23,260 nucleotides of DNA from an uncultured Oscillospiraceae bacterium (GCA_934569195.1 CAKTKB010000011.1:1-23260); one strand, 5' to 3'. Shown: positions 8,578 to 16,118, counted from the first letter of the stretch. The notes: a model not told the origin generated them from the sequence alone. Made by a program: numbers and translations.

Positions 8578-9738
8578 ATGGTTATGCTGCTGCTCGGGGT
8601 CATCTATCTTTCCTTCATCAGTCTGGGTCTGCCGGACGCGCTGCTGGGCGCTGCCTGGCCGTCCATCTATCCGCAGTTTGGCGTCAGCGTCTCCTGGGCC
8701 GGGGTCATATCCATGATCATCTCTCTGGGGACCATTACCTCCAGCCTTCTCAGCGACCGGCTGACCCGCCGTCTGGGCGCCGGGAAAATTACCGCCGTCA
8801 GCGTCGGCATGACCGCTCTGGCGCTTCTGGGCTTCTCCCGGTGCAGCGCCTTCTGGCAGATGTGCCTCTGGGCCATTCCCTACGGACTGGGCGCGGGCAG
8901 TGTGGACGCGGCCCTCAACAATTATGTAGCGCTGCATTACGCCAGCCGCCACATGAGCTGGCTGCACTGCATGTGGGGCATCGGCGCGGCTGCCGGGCCG
9001 TACATTATGGGCTACGCCCTCACCGGAGGCCATGGCTGGAGCGCCGGATACCGCTATGTGGGGCTGCTTCAGCTGGGGCTGACCGTGCTGCTGGTTCTGA
9101 GCCTGCCCCTTTGGAAAAAGGAAGCATCCGGCGAGAATTCCGCCTCCGGCCGGGGGCTGCGCATCGGGCAGATTCTCCGGATCCCGGGTGCGGCGCAGAT
9201 TCTGATCGCCTTCTTCTGCTACTGCGCTCTGGAGCAAACCGCCGGACTGTGGGCCAGCAGCTATCTGGTCCTGGCCCACGGAATCTCCTCTCAGTCCGCC
9301 GCCGGTTACGCCAGCCTGTTTTATGCCGGGATCACCGTGGGGCGGCTGATCTCCGGCTTCCTCACCATCCGCCTGGACGACCGGCGCATGATTCACCTGG
9401 GAGAAGCCATATTGGCCCTGGGCGTTGCGGCTCTGCTCCTTCCTCTCGGCAAATCCGGCGCGCTGGCCGGTCTGGTCCTGGTGGGGCTGGGCTGCGCCCC
9501 CATTTATCCATGTATCATTCACTCCACCCCCGTCCACTTCGGCGCGGAAAATTCTCAGGCCCTGATCGGTCTGCAAATGGCCTGCGCCTACACCGGCTCT
9601 CTTCTCATGCCGCCGCTCTTCGGCCTTCTGACCCGGTTCATCAGCGCCGCCCTTCTCCCGGTCTTTCTGGGCGTGATTCTGCTGCTGATGGTCTGGATGT
9701 ATCAGCTGCTCCTGAAGAGGACAGCCGTCCGGAGCTGA
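8578..9738 (+). CDS. MFS transporter, FucP-like general type
   Basis: The 386-residue protein is very hydrophobic, with about twelve membrane segments in two halves and a cytoplasmic break near 170-195. The loop SDRLTRRLGAGK (59-70) resembles MFS motif A, and a Gly-rich stretch with VDAALNNY sits around 105-115. It resembles the broad group that includes fucose/glucose permeases, but the substrate cannot be assigned. The ATG at 8578 has AAGGGG about 9 nt upstream, a modest ribosome site. It is a single-gene unit, divergent from the ABC exporter and convergent with the lipid operon. Family confidence is high; substrate is unknown. Confidence 0.88.
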   Translation: MVMLLLGVIYLSFISLGLPDALLGAAWPSIYPQFGVSVSWAGVISMIISLGTITSSLLSDRLTRRLGAGKITAVSVGMTALALLGFSRCSAFWQMCLWAIPYGLGAGSVDAALNNYVALHYASRHMSWLHCMWGIGAAAGPYIMGYALTGGHGWSAGYRYVGLLQLGLTVLLVLSLPLWKKEASGENSASGRGLRIGQILRIPGAAQILIAFFCYCALEQTAGLWASSYLVLAHGISSQSAAGYASLFYAGITVGRLISGFLTIRLDDRRMIHLGEAILALGVAALLLPLGKSGALAGLVLVGLGCAPIYPCIIHSTPVHFGAENSQALIGLQMACAYTGSLLMPPLFGLLTRFISAALLPVFLGVILLLMVWMYQLLLKRTAVRS

Positions 9739-9751
9739 CATACCCATTACA

Positions 9752-9784
9752 AAGGCGCAGACGGAGTACTTCCGCCTGCGCCTT
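9752..9784. terminator. Hairpin shared by convergent genes
   Basis: AAGGCGCAG (9752-9760) pairs with CTGCGCCTT (9776-9784), extended by CGGA/TCCG after one A-C mismatch. It lies midway between the MFS stop (9738) and the lipid-kinase stop (9808). U-rich tails are short on both strands, so it is a plausible but imperfect bidirectional terminator. Confidence 0.6.
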
Positions 9785-9807
9785 GCCGCTTGTTATGCAG
9801 GAATCCC

Positions 9808-10689
9808 TTATTCCGCAGAGGTGCCGTTCGTCTGCGCCTGGCTGTGGACCGTGTAGGACGACACATTCAGGATGGTTTCCCCGTCGATCTGAATGGCCGT
9901 CGGGCGATCGAAGGTAACGGTAATATCGTGACCGGTCAGCACCTGGGTCATCTCCGTGTGGCGCAGGTGCTCTCCCTTGAAAATGGAGGGGAACACCGCC
10001 AGGGATTTCAGCTTTCCGGAGCCGTAGTACACCATGGTCGACACCGTGTGCTCCGGATTCTGCCGGTCCTGCTCCGGGGTTGGCATCATACCGCCGCCGT
10101 AAAAGCGCCCGTTCATCGTCGGCGCCAGCCAGACCCTGTCATAGTGATACGTCCTTCCGTCCACCGTGATGTCGGCATGGGTGGGATGGTAATGAAACAG
10201 CAGTCCCTTAACGGCAATCGCCGTATAATTCACCGCCGCCTGACTCTTTTCTCTGAGCCGGTCACCCTCCTGGCAGCAGTAGCCGTCAATGCCATACCCC
10301 ACACCGTTCAGGAAGCTGTAGGTCCGGTCCCCCACCGTCACCTGGGGCAGAGAACGCAGGTAGGCGTCTATGCACACCGGGCCTTCCTCCTTCTTATGGC
10401 CGATGTCGCAGAGGAAGTCATTCCCCGTTCCCGTTGCAAAATAGGAAACCGAGCGGCCGCCGCTGTAGGGCATCGCCTCGTTGACATACCGGTTCAGCGT
10501 CCCGTCTCCCCCGCACAGCACCAGCCGGCTGTCCGGATCCAGGCTCCGGAAAAAGCGGGCATAGTCCTGAATCTGGGTCATGTCATAGAAGGTTGCCTCC
10601 TCGCCGGACAAAAAGCGTTCTACTTCCCGGGCGCCTGCCGTCCCCGTCCCGGAGCCGGCATTGGGATTGTACAAAATCGTATAGCTCAT
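9808..10689 (-). CDS. Diacylglycerol kinase catalytic-domain lipid kinase (YegS/DgkB-type)
   Basis: The 293-residue protein opens with a YNPNAGSG phosphate-binding turn (7-14). It then has GGDGT (60-64) and ATGTGND (85-91), the signature motifs of the DAGK_cat fold. Such enzymes phosphorylate diacylglycerol or related lipids at the membrane, forming phosphatidic acid. The ATG at 10689 is chosen because it overlaps the acyltransferase stop as ATGA, which implies translational coupling; its own ribosome site is weak. Upstream codons in this frame lie inside the acyltransferase gene. With the acyltransferase before it, this kinase probably feeds phosphatidic-acid metabolism. The exact lipid substrate is not settled by the sequence. 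Confidence 0.9.
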   Translation of the reverse strand: MSYTILYNPNAGSGTGTAGAREVERFLSGEEATFYDMTQIQDYARFFRSLDPDSRLVLCGGDGTLNRYVNEAMPYSGGRSVSYFATGTGNDFLCDIGHKKEEGPVCIDAYLRSLPQVTVGDRTYSFLNGVGYGIDGYCCQEGDRLREKSQAAVNYTAIAVKGLLFHYHPTHADITVDGRTYHYDRVWLAPTMNGRFYGGGMMPTPEQDRQNPEHTVSTMVYYGSGKLKSLAVFPSIFKGEHLRHTEMTQVLTGHDITVTFDRPTAIQIDGETILNVSSYTVHSQAQTNGTSAE

Positions 10690-11441
10690 ACGTTCACATT
10701 CTCTCTTTCTTCCAGCGCCTGTTCCAGCGAGGTCCGGACGCGCTGGCCGATCTGGCAGGTCCTGGACGCCGCCACGTCCTCCCGGCTCAGCACGTCCGTC
10801 ACCCGGATCCACACATCCGTAGGACGGCGCAGATAATTTTTATGGATTTTTTCCGTTCCCTCCATCGCCAGAACCACAATCGGCACATCCGCCAGCTTGG
10901 CAATCTTAAACACCCCGTTATGGAACGGCAGCAGCTCTCCGCTTTTGCTCCGGGTCCCCTCCGGGTAAATGGCCACCGAATTCCGGTCCGCCTGTATCAG
11001 CCCCGCGGCCTGCTCAATGGTTTGCAGGGCATTGCGGGGATTTTCCCGGTCTATGGCAAGGAACCCGCACCGGTGAATGAACCGTCCGAAAATGGGAATG
11101 GAAAAATTCTCCTTCTTGGATACAAAGGCAAGCTCGCTGCCCCGCAGGCAGTACCAGGTCAGAATCGGATCAAAGTTGGACCGGTGATTTCCCACCAGCA
11201 GAATCCGTCCCGATTTTGGCACCCGGTCCAGGTCCCGGCAATGGAGCCGGATTCCCAGCAGATGCACGCACAGGAAGGTCGCGCTGTACAGGAGGAACCG
11301 GTAGTACCGGCTGTCCTTTTCATAGGTCCGGCCGGGGTCAACCGCCAGCGCGCTGAGGGCCAGCAGGAGCACGTAGGCGATTGCCAGCCCCACGATGGCC
11401 GCCAGGAGCCAGCCCAGCACCCGCAGAATCTCACCCATCAT
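10686..11441 (-). CDS. 1-acyl-sn-glycerol-3-phosphate acyltransferase family protein (PlsC-like)
   Basis: The 251-residue protein has N-terminal hydrophobic segments (about 5-35 and 50-64). It carries the HX4D acyltransferase motif NHRSNFD (H86, D91), GFLAIDR (126-132) and YPEGTRS (159-165). PlsC enzymes add a fatty acyl chain to lysophosphatidic acid at the membrane. The start is one of two adjacent ATGs (11441 or 11438); they overlap the stop of the preceding gene, with GGAG about 10 nt upstream. The downstream lipid kinase is coupled by ATGA. Whether this is the housekeeping PlsC or a paralogue cannot be told here. Confidence 0.9.
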   Translation of the reverse strand: MMGEILRVLGWLLAAIVGLAIAYVLLLALSALAVDPGRTYEKDSRYYRFLLYSATFLCVHLLGIRLHCRDLDRVPKSGRILLVGNHRSNFDPILTWYCLRGSELAFVSKKENFSIPIFGRFIHRCGFLAIDRENPRNALQTIEQAAGLIQADRNSVAIYPEGTRSKSGELLPFHNGVFKIAKLADVPIVVLAMEGTEKIHKNYLRRPTDVWIRVTDVLSREDVAASRTCQIGQRVRTSLEQALEERENVNV

Positions 11442-12465
11442 ATGCCGAAAGCTCCGTAGCGTAGCAGTAGCGCGCCGAGGTGAATTTGCCGAAAATATAC
11501 TTGTCGGTAGCCGCCTCGCACATCGTATAGACCTTTCCGTCCACGCAGACAATTTCCTCCGCCATCGGCGGCAGCTTGATCTGCTGCACCAGGCAGTCCT
11601 CGTCCAGAATGTAACAGGGCAGGCTGTAGCCCAGGACCGTCAGCTCTCCCTGCTGTTCCGGCGTCTCATAGATGGACAGATGAGAAAACGCCGGTCCGTA
11701 GGAGGTGGACAGCAGAATCCGCCCGTCCGCATCCATGCACATTCCCTGCACCAGGCCGGGGATGGAATACACCCGCTCCGGCGCCGGAGAAATGCCAAAG
11801 GGGCTTTCCGCATCCAGGCGGTAAGTCAGAATGACCGCCGGGTTTTCCTCGCCGGAAGCCGTCTCCAAATGGTGGCTCTCGGGGGTGGGATAATTTTCCT
11901 CCCGATAAAACTCTCCCACATAGAGCAGCCCCTCGTGGGTGTAAACAAAGGCCGCCTCCAGCGCATCCTCCTCCGAGCGGGTGGCAAACACGCCCAGGGC
12001 GGAAACCTTGTCGCCCGACGCGGCCTCCTCCACTGCCCGGCGATCATACACCATCAGTCCCTGCTCGTCGGCCACATAAATATAGTCGCCTGCCAAAGCC
12101 ACGCCGCCCACATGACCGGTGAAATCCCGCCCCTGGGCATCCGCCAGGCGCAGCCGTTTTACCTCCTCGCCATCCGCCCGGCTGACCACGCTGAGCTGGG
12201 ACGCGCCGCCGTCGGTGCGGTACGCAGAGATCAGAAAGCTGTCCCACGCGCTGTCGTAATCCAGTCCCTGAACGATCATTCCCTCCGACAGGCCCGGGAT
12301 CACAAAGGTTTTTTCGGAATTGCGGTAATAGGACGCAACCGGTATCCGAAAGTACCCCCGGGCGCCGATCAGCACAATCAGCACCGCCGCCACAATTCCC
12401 GCCAGGGCCCGGCAGATGTGTTTTCCGATCCGACGGCCCCGGGATGTTTGCTTTTCTTTGGCCAT
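11431..12465 (-). CDS. Membrane-anchored propeller-like protein of unknown function
   Basis: This 344-residue protein has a basic N-terminus and one membrane segment (about 18-36), so the rest should lie outside the cell. The exterior part has repeated short strands with motifs such as GVALAGDYIYVAD and EGLLYVGEF, which resemble beta-propeller blades of the YncE/SMP-30 general style. No catalytic residues could be assigned. The ATG at 12465 is preferred over a GTG at 12474 because GGGAG lies 8 nt before the ATG. It heads the lipid operon and its end overlaps the acyltransferase start, so a cell-envelope role is likely but unproven. Confidence 0.75.
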   Translation of the reverse strand: MAKEKQTSRGRRIGKHICRALAGIVAAVLIVLIGARGYFRIPVASYYRNSEKTFVIPGLSEGMIVQGLDYDSAWDSFLISAYRTDGGASQLSVVSRADGEEVKRLRLADAQGRDFTGHVGGVALAGDYIYVADEQGLMVYDRRAVEEAASGDKVSALGVFATRSEEDALEAAFVYTHEGLLYVGEFYREENYPTPESHHLETASGEENPAVILTYRLDAESPFGISPAPERVYSIPGLVQGMCMDADGRILLSTSYGPAFSHLSIYETPEQQGELTVLGYSLPCYILDEDCLVQQIKLPPMAEEIVCVDGKVYTMCEAATDKYIFGKFTSARYCYATELSAYDG

Positions 12466-12484
12466 ATTCAGCACTCCCTATCCG

Positions 12485-12512
12485 TTTGTCGACTTTTGTC
12501 GACTTTTTGTCG
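12485..12512. repeat. Triple helically phased TTTGTCGAC repeat in the operon leader
   Basis: TTTGTCGAC occurs at 12485 and 12495, and TTTGTCG(T) at 12506. Spacings are 10 and 11 nt, about one DNA turn, so the copies face the same side. They lie between the -10 and the ATG of the propeller gene. This could be an operator for a regulator; no family is recognised. Confidence 0.6.
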
Positions 12513-12521
12513 TATGGCGCT

Positions 12522-12550
12522 ATCATACCGGATATGGCCGATTTTTTCAA
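12522..12550 (-). promoter_or_regulatory. Promoter of the propeller/PlsC/lipid-kinase operon
   Basis: The minus strand reads TTGAAA (12550-12545), a 17-nt spacer and TATGAT (12527-12522), a good sigma-A match. The leader is about 50 nt and contains the phased repeats. Confidence 0.72.
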
Positions 12551-12601
12551 TGGACACATTTCTGGATTTGCACGAACTTTTCTCCCGCAGCTCCCCTCCG
12601 G

Positions 12602-12641
12602 CAAAAAAAGAAAGCCCCTCGCATCCAAAAGGACGCAAGGG
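12602..12641 (-). terminator. Terminator of tRNA-Gly
   Basis: On the minus strand CCCTTGCGTCC pairs with GGATGCGAGGG around a four-base loop, with two mismatches. GC, three T, C and seven T follow. It begins a few bases after the tRNA 3' end and ends the tRNA transcript. Confidence 0.85.
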
Positions 12642-12644
12642 ACT

Positions 12645-12718
12645 TGGAGCGGGTAATGGGAGTCGAACCCACCTGTCAACCTTGGGAAGGTCGCATTCTA
12701 CCGATGAACTATACCCGC
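12645..12718 (-). tRNA. tRNA-Gly, anticodon CCC
   Basis: The minus strand folds into a 74-nt cloverleaf. Acceptor GCGGGTA pairs with TACCCGC, the D stem is GTTC/GAAT, the anticodon stem CGACC/GGTTG holds loop TTCCCAA, and the T stem is GTGGG/CCCAT with loop TTCGACT. The discriminator is T, followed by an encoded CCA. Anticodon CCC reads GGG glycine codons. It is a single-tRNA unit with its own promoter and terminator. Confidence 0.96.
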
Positions 12719-12748
12719 ACACAGAGGGGCCGTGCTTTTTATGGTGCT

Positions 12749-12776
12749 ATTATAGCAGACCTTCCGAAAAAAGCAA
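12749..12776 (-). promoter_or_regulatory. Promoter of tRNA-Gly
   Basis: The minus strand has TTGCTT (12776-12771), a 16-nt spacer and a perfect TATAAT (12754-12749) with TGC extension. It lies about 30 nt before the tRNA 5' end. Confidence 0.75.
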
Positions 12777-12836
12777 CCTCTTTTTTCTCCCATGTTCCGA
12801 TATTTTTCCCCGTCAAAGAATTCCCTCCCGGATGTA

Positions 12837-12865
12837 TTGACTTTGCCGGGGCATTATGGTAAGAT
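12837..12865 (+). promoter_or_regulatory. Promoter of the SCIFF peptide gene
   Basis: TTGACT (12837-12842) and TAAGAT (12860-12865) are separated by exactly 17 nt. The start point would be near 12872, giving a short leader with GGAGG at 12884-12888. It is one of the strongest promoters in the window, fitting a highly expressed precursor peptide. Confidence 0.8.
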
Positions 12866-12896
12866 TTATTGGAAATCTTTCGTGGAGGTTACTGAT

Positions 12897-13049
12897 ATGA
12901 AACACATTACCACCATCGAGACCCGCAACCTGTGCGACAGCGCCAAGAACGGCGGCTGCGGCGAGTGCCAGACCTCTTGCCAGTCCGCTTGCAAGACGAG
13001 CTGCGGCATTGCCAACCAGCAGTGCGAGAACGCCGGGCAGAACAAGTAA
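12897..13049 (+). CDS. scfA: SCIFF ranthipeptide precursor
   Basis: A 50-residue peptide beginning MKHITTIETRNL, followed by a Cys-dense core (CGECQTSCQSACKTSC). The Cys residues are at 13, 21, 24, 28, 32, 36 and 43. This matches the SCIFF (six cysteines in forty-five residues) precursors of Clostridia, which a radical SAM enzyme modifies with thioether bridges. There are seven Cys rather than six; C13 is the extra one. Position 37 is Gly, whereas from memory the Cys32 thioether in the C. thermocellum homologue goes to Thr37. The ATG at 12897 has GGAGG 8 nt upstream. The biological role of SCIFF peptides is still poorly known. Confidence 0.95.
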   Translation: MKHITTIETRNLCDSAKNGGCGECQTSCQSACKTSCGIANQQCENAGQNK

Positions 13050-13052
13050 TTC

Positions 13053-13079
13053 CCCGGGGCAGCCCCGCGGTTTTGTTTT
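13053..13079 (+). terminator. Terminator-like hairpin after the SCIFF gene
   Basis: CGGGG (13055-13059) pairs with CCCCG (13063-13067) around CAG, extended by flanking C-G pairs. TTTTGTTTT follows at 13071. It begins four bases after the peptide stop and would hold most transcripts to the peptide alone. Confidence 0.65.
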
Positions 13080-13161
13080 CGCCTGCGCAGCACGCGCGGG
13101 ACGCATATGAGCAATGCGGCGGCAGGATCCGGTTTGCGCCGGTATTCCTTCCGCTGCGATG

Positions 13162-13188
13162 AAATGCCGCCGGTCAGGCGGCATTTTT
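13162..13188 (+). terminator. Strong hairpin-T terminator just before the SCIFF maturase
   Basis: A perfect 10-bp stem (AAATGCCGCC with GGCGGCATTT) with a GGTCA loop is followed by TT. It ends about 25 nt before the maturase ATG and leaves no room for a full promoter after it, so maturase mRNA must come from read-through or from a start within 13080-13160. Confidence 0.75.
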
Positions 13189-13213
13189 CATGACTTTTAA
13201 GGAGACAAAAACT

Positions 13214-14593
13214 ATGATCCATCAATATAAGCTGGCCGGTTACAACGTGGTGCTGGATGTCTGCTCCGGCGGCGTCCACGTGGTGGATGATGTGGCCTAT
13301 GATATCATCGCCCTGTTTCAGGACCACAGCCGGGAGGAAATTCTCCGGACCATGGCCGAAAAATACCCCGATCTGCCCCAGAGCGATCTGGCGGAATGCT
13401 ATGACCAGGTAGCCGCCCTGCGGGATGCCGGGAAGCTCTTTGCCCCCGACACCTTTGCCCCCATGGCAGACAAGCTGAAGCAGAAGTCCGCAGGTGTGGT
13501 GAAAGCCCTGTGTCTGCACATTGCCCATAGCTGCAACCTGAACTGCTCCTACTGCTTCGCCAGCCAGGGAAAGTACCACGGCGAGCGCGCCCTCATGTCC
13601 TTTGAAGTGGGCAAGCAGGCGCTGGATTTCCTCATCGCCCACTCCGGCACCCGGCGGAACCTGGAGGTGGACTTCTTCGGCGGCGAACCGCTGATGAATT
13701 TTGACGTCGTCAAGCAGCTGGTGGCCTACGCCCGCAGCATCGAACAGCAGCACGGCAAGCATTTCCGCTTCACCCTCACGACCAACGGTATGCTGATCGA
13801 CGACGACGTCATCGACTTTGCCAACCGGGAAATGAGCAACGTCGTCCTCAGCCTGGACGGTCGTAAGGAAATTCACGACCGTTTCCGGGTGGACTACGCC
13901 GGGAAGGGCAGCTGGGATCGGATCGTTCCCAAGTTCCAGAAGCTGGTAGCCGCCCGGGGCGGCAAGAACTACTATATGCGCGGCACCTTTACCCATGCGA
14001 ATCCGGACTTTCTCCAGGACATCCGGCAGATGCTGGACCTGGGCTTTACGGAGCTGAGCATGGAGCCGGTCGTCTGCGCGCCCGACGATCCCTCCGCCCT
14101 GACCCAGGAGGATTTGCCCATTGTCATGGAGCAATATGAGAAGCTGGCCGAGCTGATGCTCCAGCGGGATAAGGAGGGGCGGCCCTTCACCTTCTATCAC
14201 TACATGATCGACCTTACCGGCGGCCCGTGCATCTACAAGCGAATCTCCGGCTGCGGCTCCGGGACGGAATATATGGCCGTCACCCCCTGGGGCGATCTGT
14301 ACCCCTGTCATCAGTTTGTGGGCGACGAGGCATTTAAGCTGGGGGATATCTGGCAGGGCGTAACCAACCACGCCGTCCAGGACCAGTTCGCCCACTGCAA
14401 CGTCTACGCCCATCCGGAATGCCGGGACTGCTGGGCGCGGCTGTACTGCTCCGGCGGCTGCGCCGCCAACGCCTACCACGCCACCGGCGCCATTACCGGC
14501 GTTTACGAATACGGCTGCGAGCTGTTCCGCAAGCGGATGGAATGCGCCATTCTGGTCGCCATCGTCCGGGCGCTGGGCGGGCAGCAGGCATGA
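13214..14593 (+). CDS. scfB: SCIFF radical SAM/SPASM maturase
   Basis: The 459-residue protein has an N-terminal peptide-recognition (RRE-like) region in about the first 90 residues. The radical SAM cluster motif CNLNCSYC follows (C107, C111, C114), then FFGGEP (154-159). A C-terminal SPASM region has Cys at 339, 347, 365, 395, 403, 406, 412, 416 and 435 for auxiliary Fe-S clusters. SCIFF maturases form Cys thioether bridges in the partner peptide encoded just upstream. The ATG at 13214 is chosen because AAGGAGA lies about 9 nt before it; an in-frame ATG at 13190 sits beside the terminator T-run and has no ribosome site. The stop overlaps the next gene as ATGA. Confidence 0.95.
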   Translation: MIHQYKLAGYNVVLDVCSGGVHVVDDVAYDIIALFQDHSREEILRTMAEKYPDLPQSDLAECYDQVAALRDAGKLFAPDTFAPMADKLKQKSAGVVKALCLHIAHSCNLNCSYCFASQGKYHGERALMSFEVGKQALDFLIAHSGTRRNLEVDFFGGEPLMNFDVVKQLVAYARSIEQQHGKHFRFTLTTNGMLIDDDVIDFANREMSNVVLSLDGRKEIHDRFRVDYAGKGSWDRIVPKFQKLVAARGGKNYYMRGTFTHANPDFLQDIRQMLDLGFTELSMEPVVCAPDDPSALTQEDLPIVMEQYEKLAELMLQRDKEGRPFTFYHYMIDLTGGPCIYKRISGCGSGTEYMAVTPWGDLYPCHQFVGDEAFKLGDIWQGVTNHAVQDQFAHCNVYAHPECRDCWARLYCSGGCAANAYHATGAITGVYEYGCELFRKRMECAILVAIVRALGGQQA

Positions 14594-15933
14594 ACACGCC
14601 CATTCGGGACTTCGCCCTGGCCTACGCCCGACAGGACCCCCTGCGCCTCCATGTCCCTGGGCATAAGGGCGGCCCGCTCCTGGGGCCGGAGCCATGGGAC
14701 CTGACGGAAATGGCCGGGGCCGACGATCTGTACCATGCCGATGGTATCATCCGACAGAGCGAGGAAAACGCCGGTAAGCTCTTCGGCTGTCCGACCTTTT
14801 ACTCCGCCGAAGGCTCCTCTCTGGCCGTGCGGGCCATGGTGCATCTGGCCGCGCTATGGGCACAGGAGCAGGGGCTTGCTCCCCATATTGCCGCCGCCCG
14901 GAACGTCCATAAAAGCTTTCTGTCTGCCGCCGCCCTTCTGGACATCCCGGTCACCTGGCTGTCCTCGGCCGCAGACGGCCCTTACCTGTCCTGTCAGCCG
15001 GATATGGACCATCTGGAGGCGCTCCTCAGCCGCCCGGATTCCAAGCCGACCGCAGTTTACCTCACCAGCCCGGATTACCTGGGCGCGATGACGGACGTTG
15101 CTGCCGTGGCCCGCATCTGTCACCGGCACGGCGTGCTGCTTCTGGTGGACTGCGCTCACGGCGCATACCTGCGTTTTCTTCCCGAGAGTCTGCACCCCAC
15201 GGACCTGGGGGCCGATCTGTGCTGCACCTCCGCCCACAAGACCCTGCCGGTCCTGACGGGGGGCGCTTACCTGCACATCCATCCGCAGCTCCCCCCCTTT
15301 TTCTCCCGCCATGCCAAGCGGGCGCTGGCCCTGTTCGGCTCCAGCAGCCCGTCGTACCTGATTCTACAATCCCTGGACTGCGCAAACGTCTGTCTGGCGG
15401 AGTCCTTCCCCGGGCAGCTGGCCGATTTTCTCCCCCATGTGCGGCAGCTGCGCCGCGCACTCCTGTCCCATGGCTATTCCCTGCGGGGCAACGAGCCGCT
15501 GAAGCTTACGCTGGCTCCAAAAGCCTACGGTTACACCGGGCAGACCTTGGACGAAATCCTGCAGCGGCAGGGCATCGTGTGCGAATTTTCCGACCCGGAT
15601 TTTCTGGTTCTGATGCTCACACCCGCCATCGGTGTCTCCGGGCTGAACCGGCTTGGCCAGGCGCTGTGTTCCCTGCCGCGCCGCGCGCCCATTCTCTCCG
15701 CGCCGCCGGGTCCCGGCCGTGGGCGGCAGATGTGTACCCTCCGGGAAGCAATTTTAGCGCCCGGGGAGGAAATTCCCGCCGCGCAAAGTGTTGGGCGCAT
15801 TCTGGGCGCCGCATCCATGAGCTGCCCTCCGGCCGTCCCCATCGTGATGCCGGGGCAGGAAATTGACGATGCAGCGGCTGCAGCCTTTGCTTACTACGGC
15901 ATCTCCTCCGTTACGGTGCTCCCCCAGGCCTGA
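14590..15933 (+). CDS. Orn/Lys/Arg decarboxylase family PLP enzyme
   Basis: The 447-residue protein is a short fold-type I PLP enzyme of the Orn/Lys/Arg decarboxylase group (the size of Bacillus SpeA/YaaO). It has HVPGHKGG (21-28), SAEGSS (72-77), RNVHKS (104-109), VDCAHGA (186-192) with D187 for the PLP ring nitrogen, and SAHK (214-217) with K217 as the PLP lysine. Such enzymes decarboxylate basic amino acids to polyamines, but the substrate is not fixed by these motifs. The ATG at 14590 overlaps the maturase stop (ATGA), so the two are translationally coupled; upstream in-frame codons lie inside the maturase. An alternative is a general decarboxylase unrelated to the peptide. Confidence 0.9.
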   Translation: MNTPIRDFALAYARQDPLRLHVPGHKGGPLLGPEPWDLTEMAGADDLYHADGIIRQSEENAGKLFGCPTFYSAEGSSLAVRAMVHLAALWAQEQGLAPHIAAARNVHKSFLSAAALLDIPVTWLSSAADGPYLSCQPDMDHLEALLSRPDSKPTAVYLTSPDYLGAMTDVAAVARICHRHGVLLLVDCAHGAYLRFLPESLHPTDLGADLCCTSAHKTLPVLTGGAYLHIHPQLPPFFSRHAKRALALFGSSSPSYLILQSLDCANVCLAESFPGQLADFLPHVRQLRRALLSHGYSLRGNEPLKLTLAPKAYGYTGQTLDEILQRQGIVCEFSDPDFLVLMLTPAIGVSGLNRLGQALCSLPRRAPILSAPPGPGRGRQMCTLREAILAPGEEIPAAQSVGRILGAASMSCPPAVPIVMPGQEIDDAAAAAFAYYGISSVTVLPQA

Positions 15934-15996
15934 CACCCCGGCAGCATTTGCACCGGTGCCGGATGAAGCAAGCACCTGCGCGCTTTTCCCGATAAA

Positions 15997-16036
15997 GCAA
16001 AAGACGGCCCGGCGTAACGAAAGTTACGCCGGGCCG
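15997..16036 (-). terminator. Strong terminator downstream of the CMD-family gene
   Basis: A perfect 14-bp stem (CGGCCCGGCGTAAC at 16005 with its complement) is closed by a four-base loop. On the minus strand TCTTTTGCTTT follows, fitting termination of the gene ending at 16119. On the plus strand the tail is T-poor, but the same hairpin may help end the decarboxylase mRNA. Confidence 0.75.
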
Positions 16037-16118
16037 CTGTCTGTCATGGGCTGGTATTTTGTCCGGAGCCGCCGCTTTTTTCTCCGTCGGCACCGAGCGA
16101 TTGCGGATGCCCCTGCAT

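Noticed and set aside
8539..9747. A 402-codon minus-strand frame over the MFS gene
   Set aside because: It is antisense to a clear membrane transporter and has a Gln/Gly/Ala-rich composition with no recognisable domain.
12792..12896. A 35-residue N-terminal extension of the SCIFF peptide
   Set aside because: It would cross the promoter; the MKHI start has a ribosome site and matches the family.
13190..13213. An upstream ATG extending the maturase by 8 residues
   Set aside because: It sits beside the terminator T-run and lacks a ribosome site, whereas the ATG at 13214 has AAGGAGA at a good distance.
12866..14695. A 609-codon minus-strand frame over the SCIFF maturase
   Set aside because: It is antisense to the radical SAM gene and crosses the terminators; no domain or ribosome site supports it.
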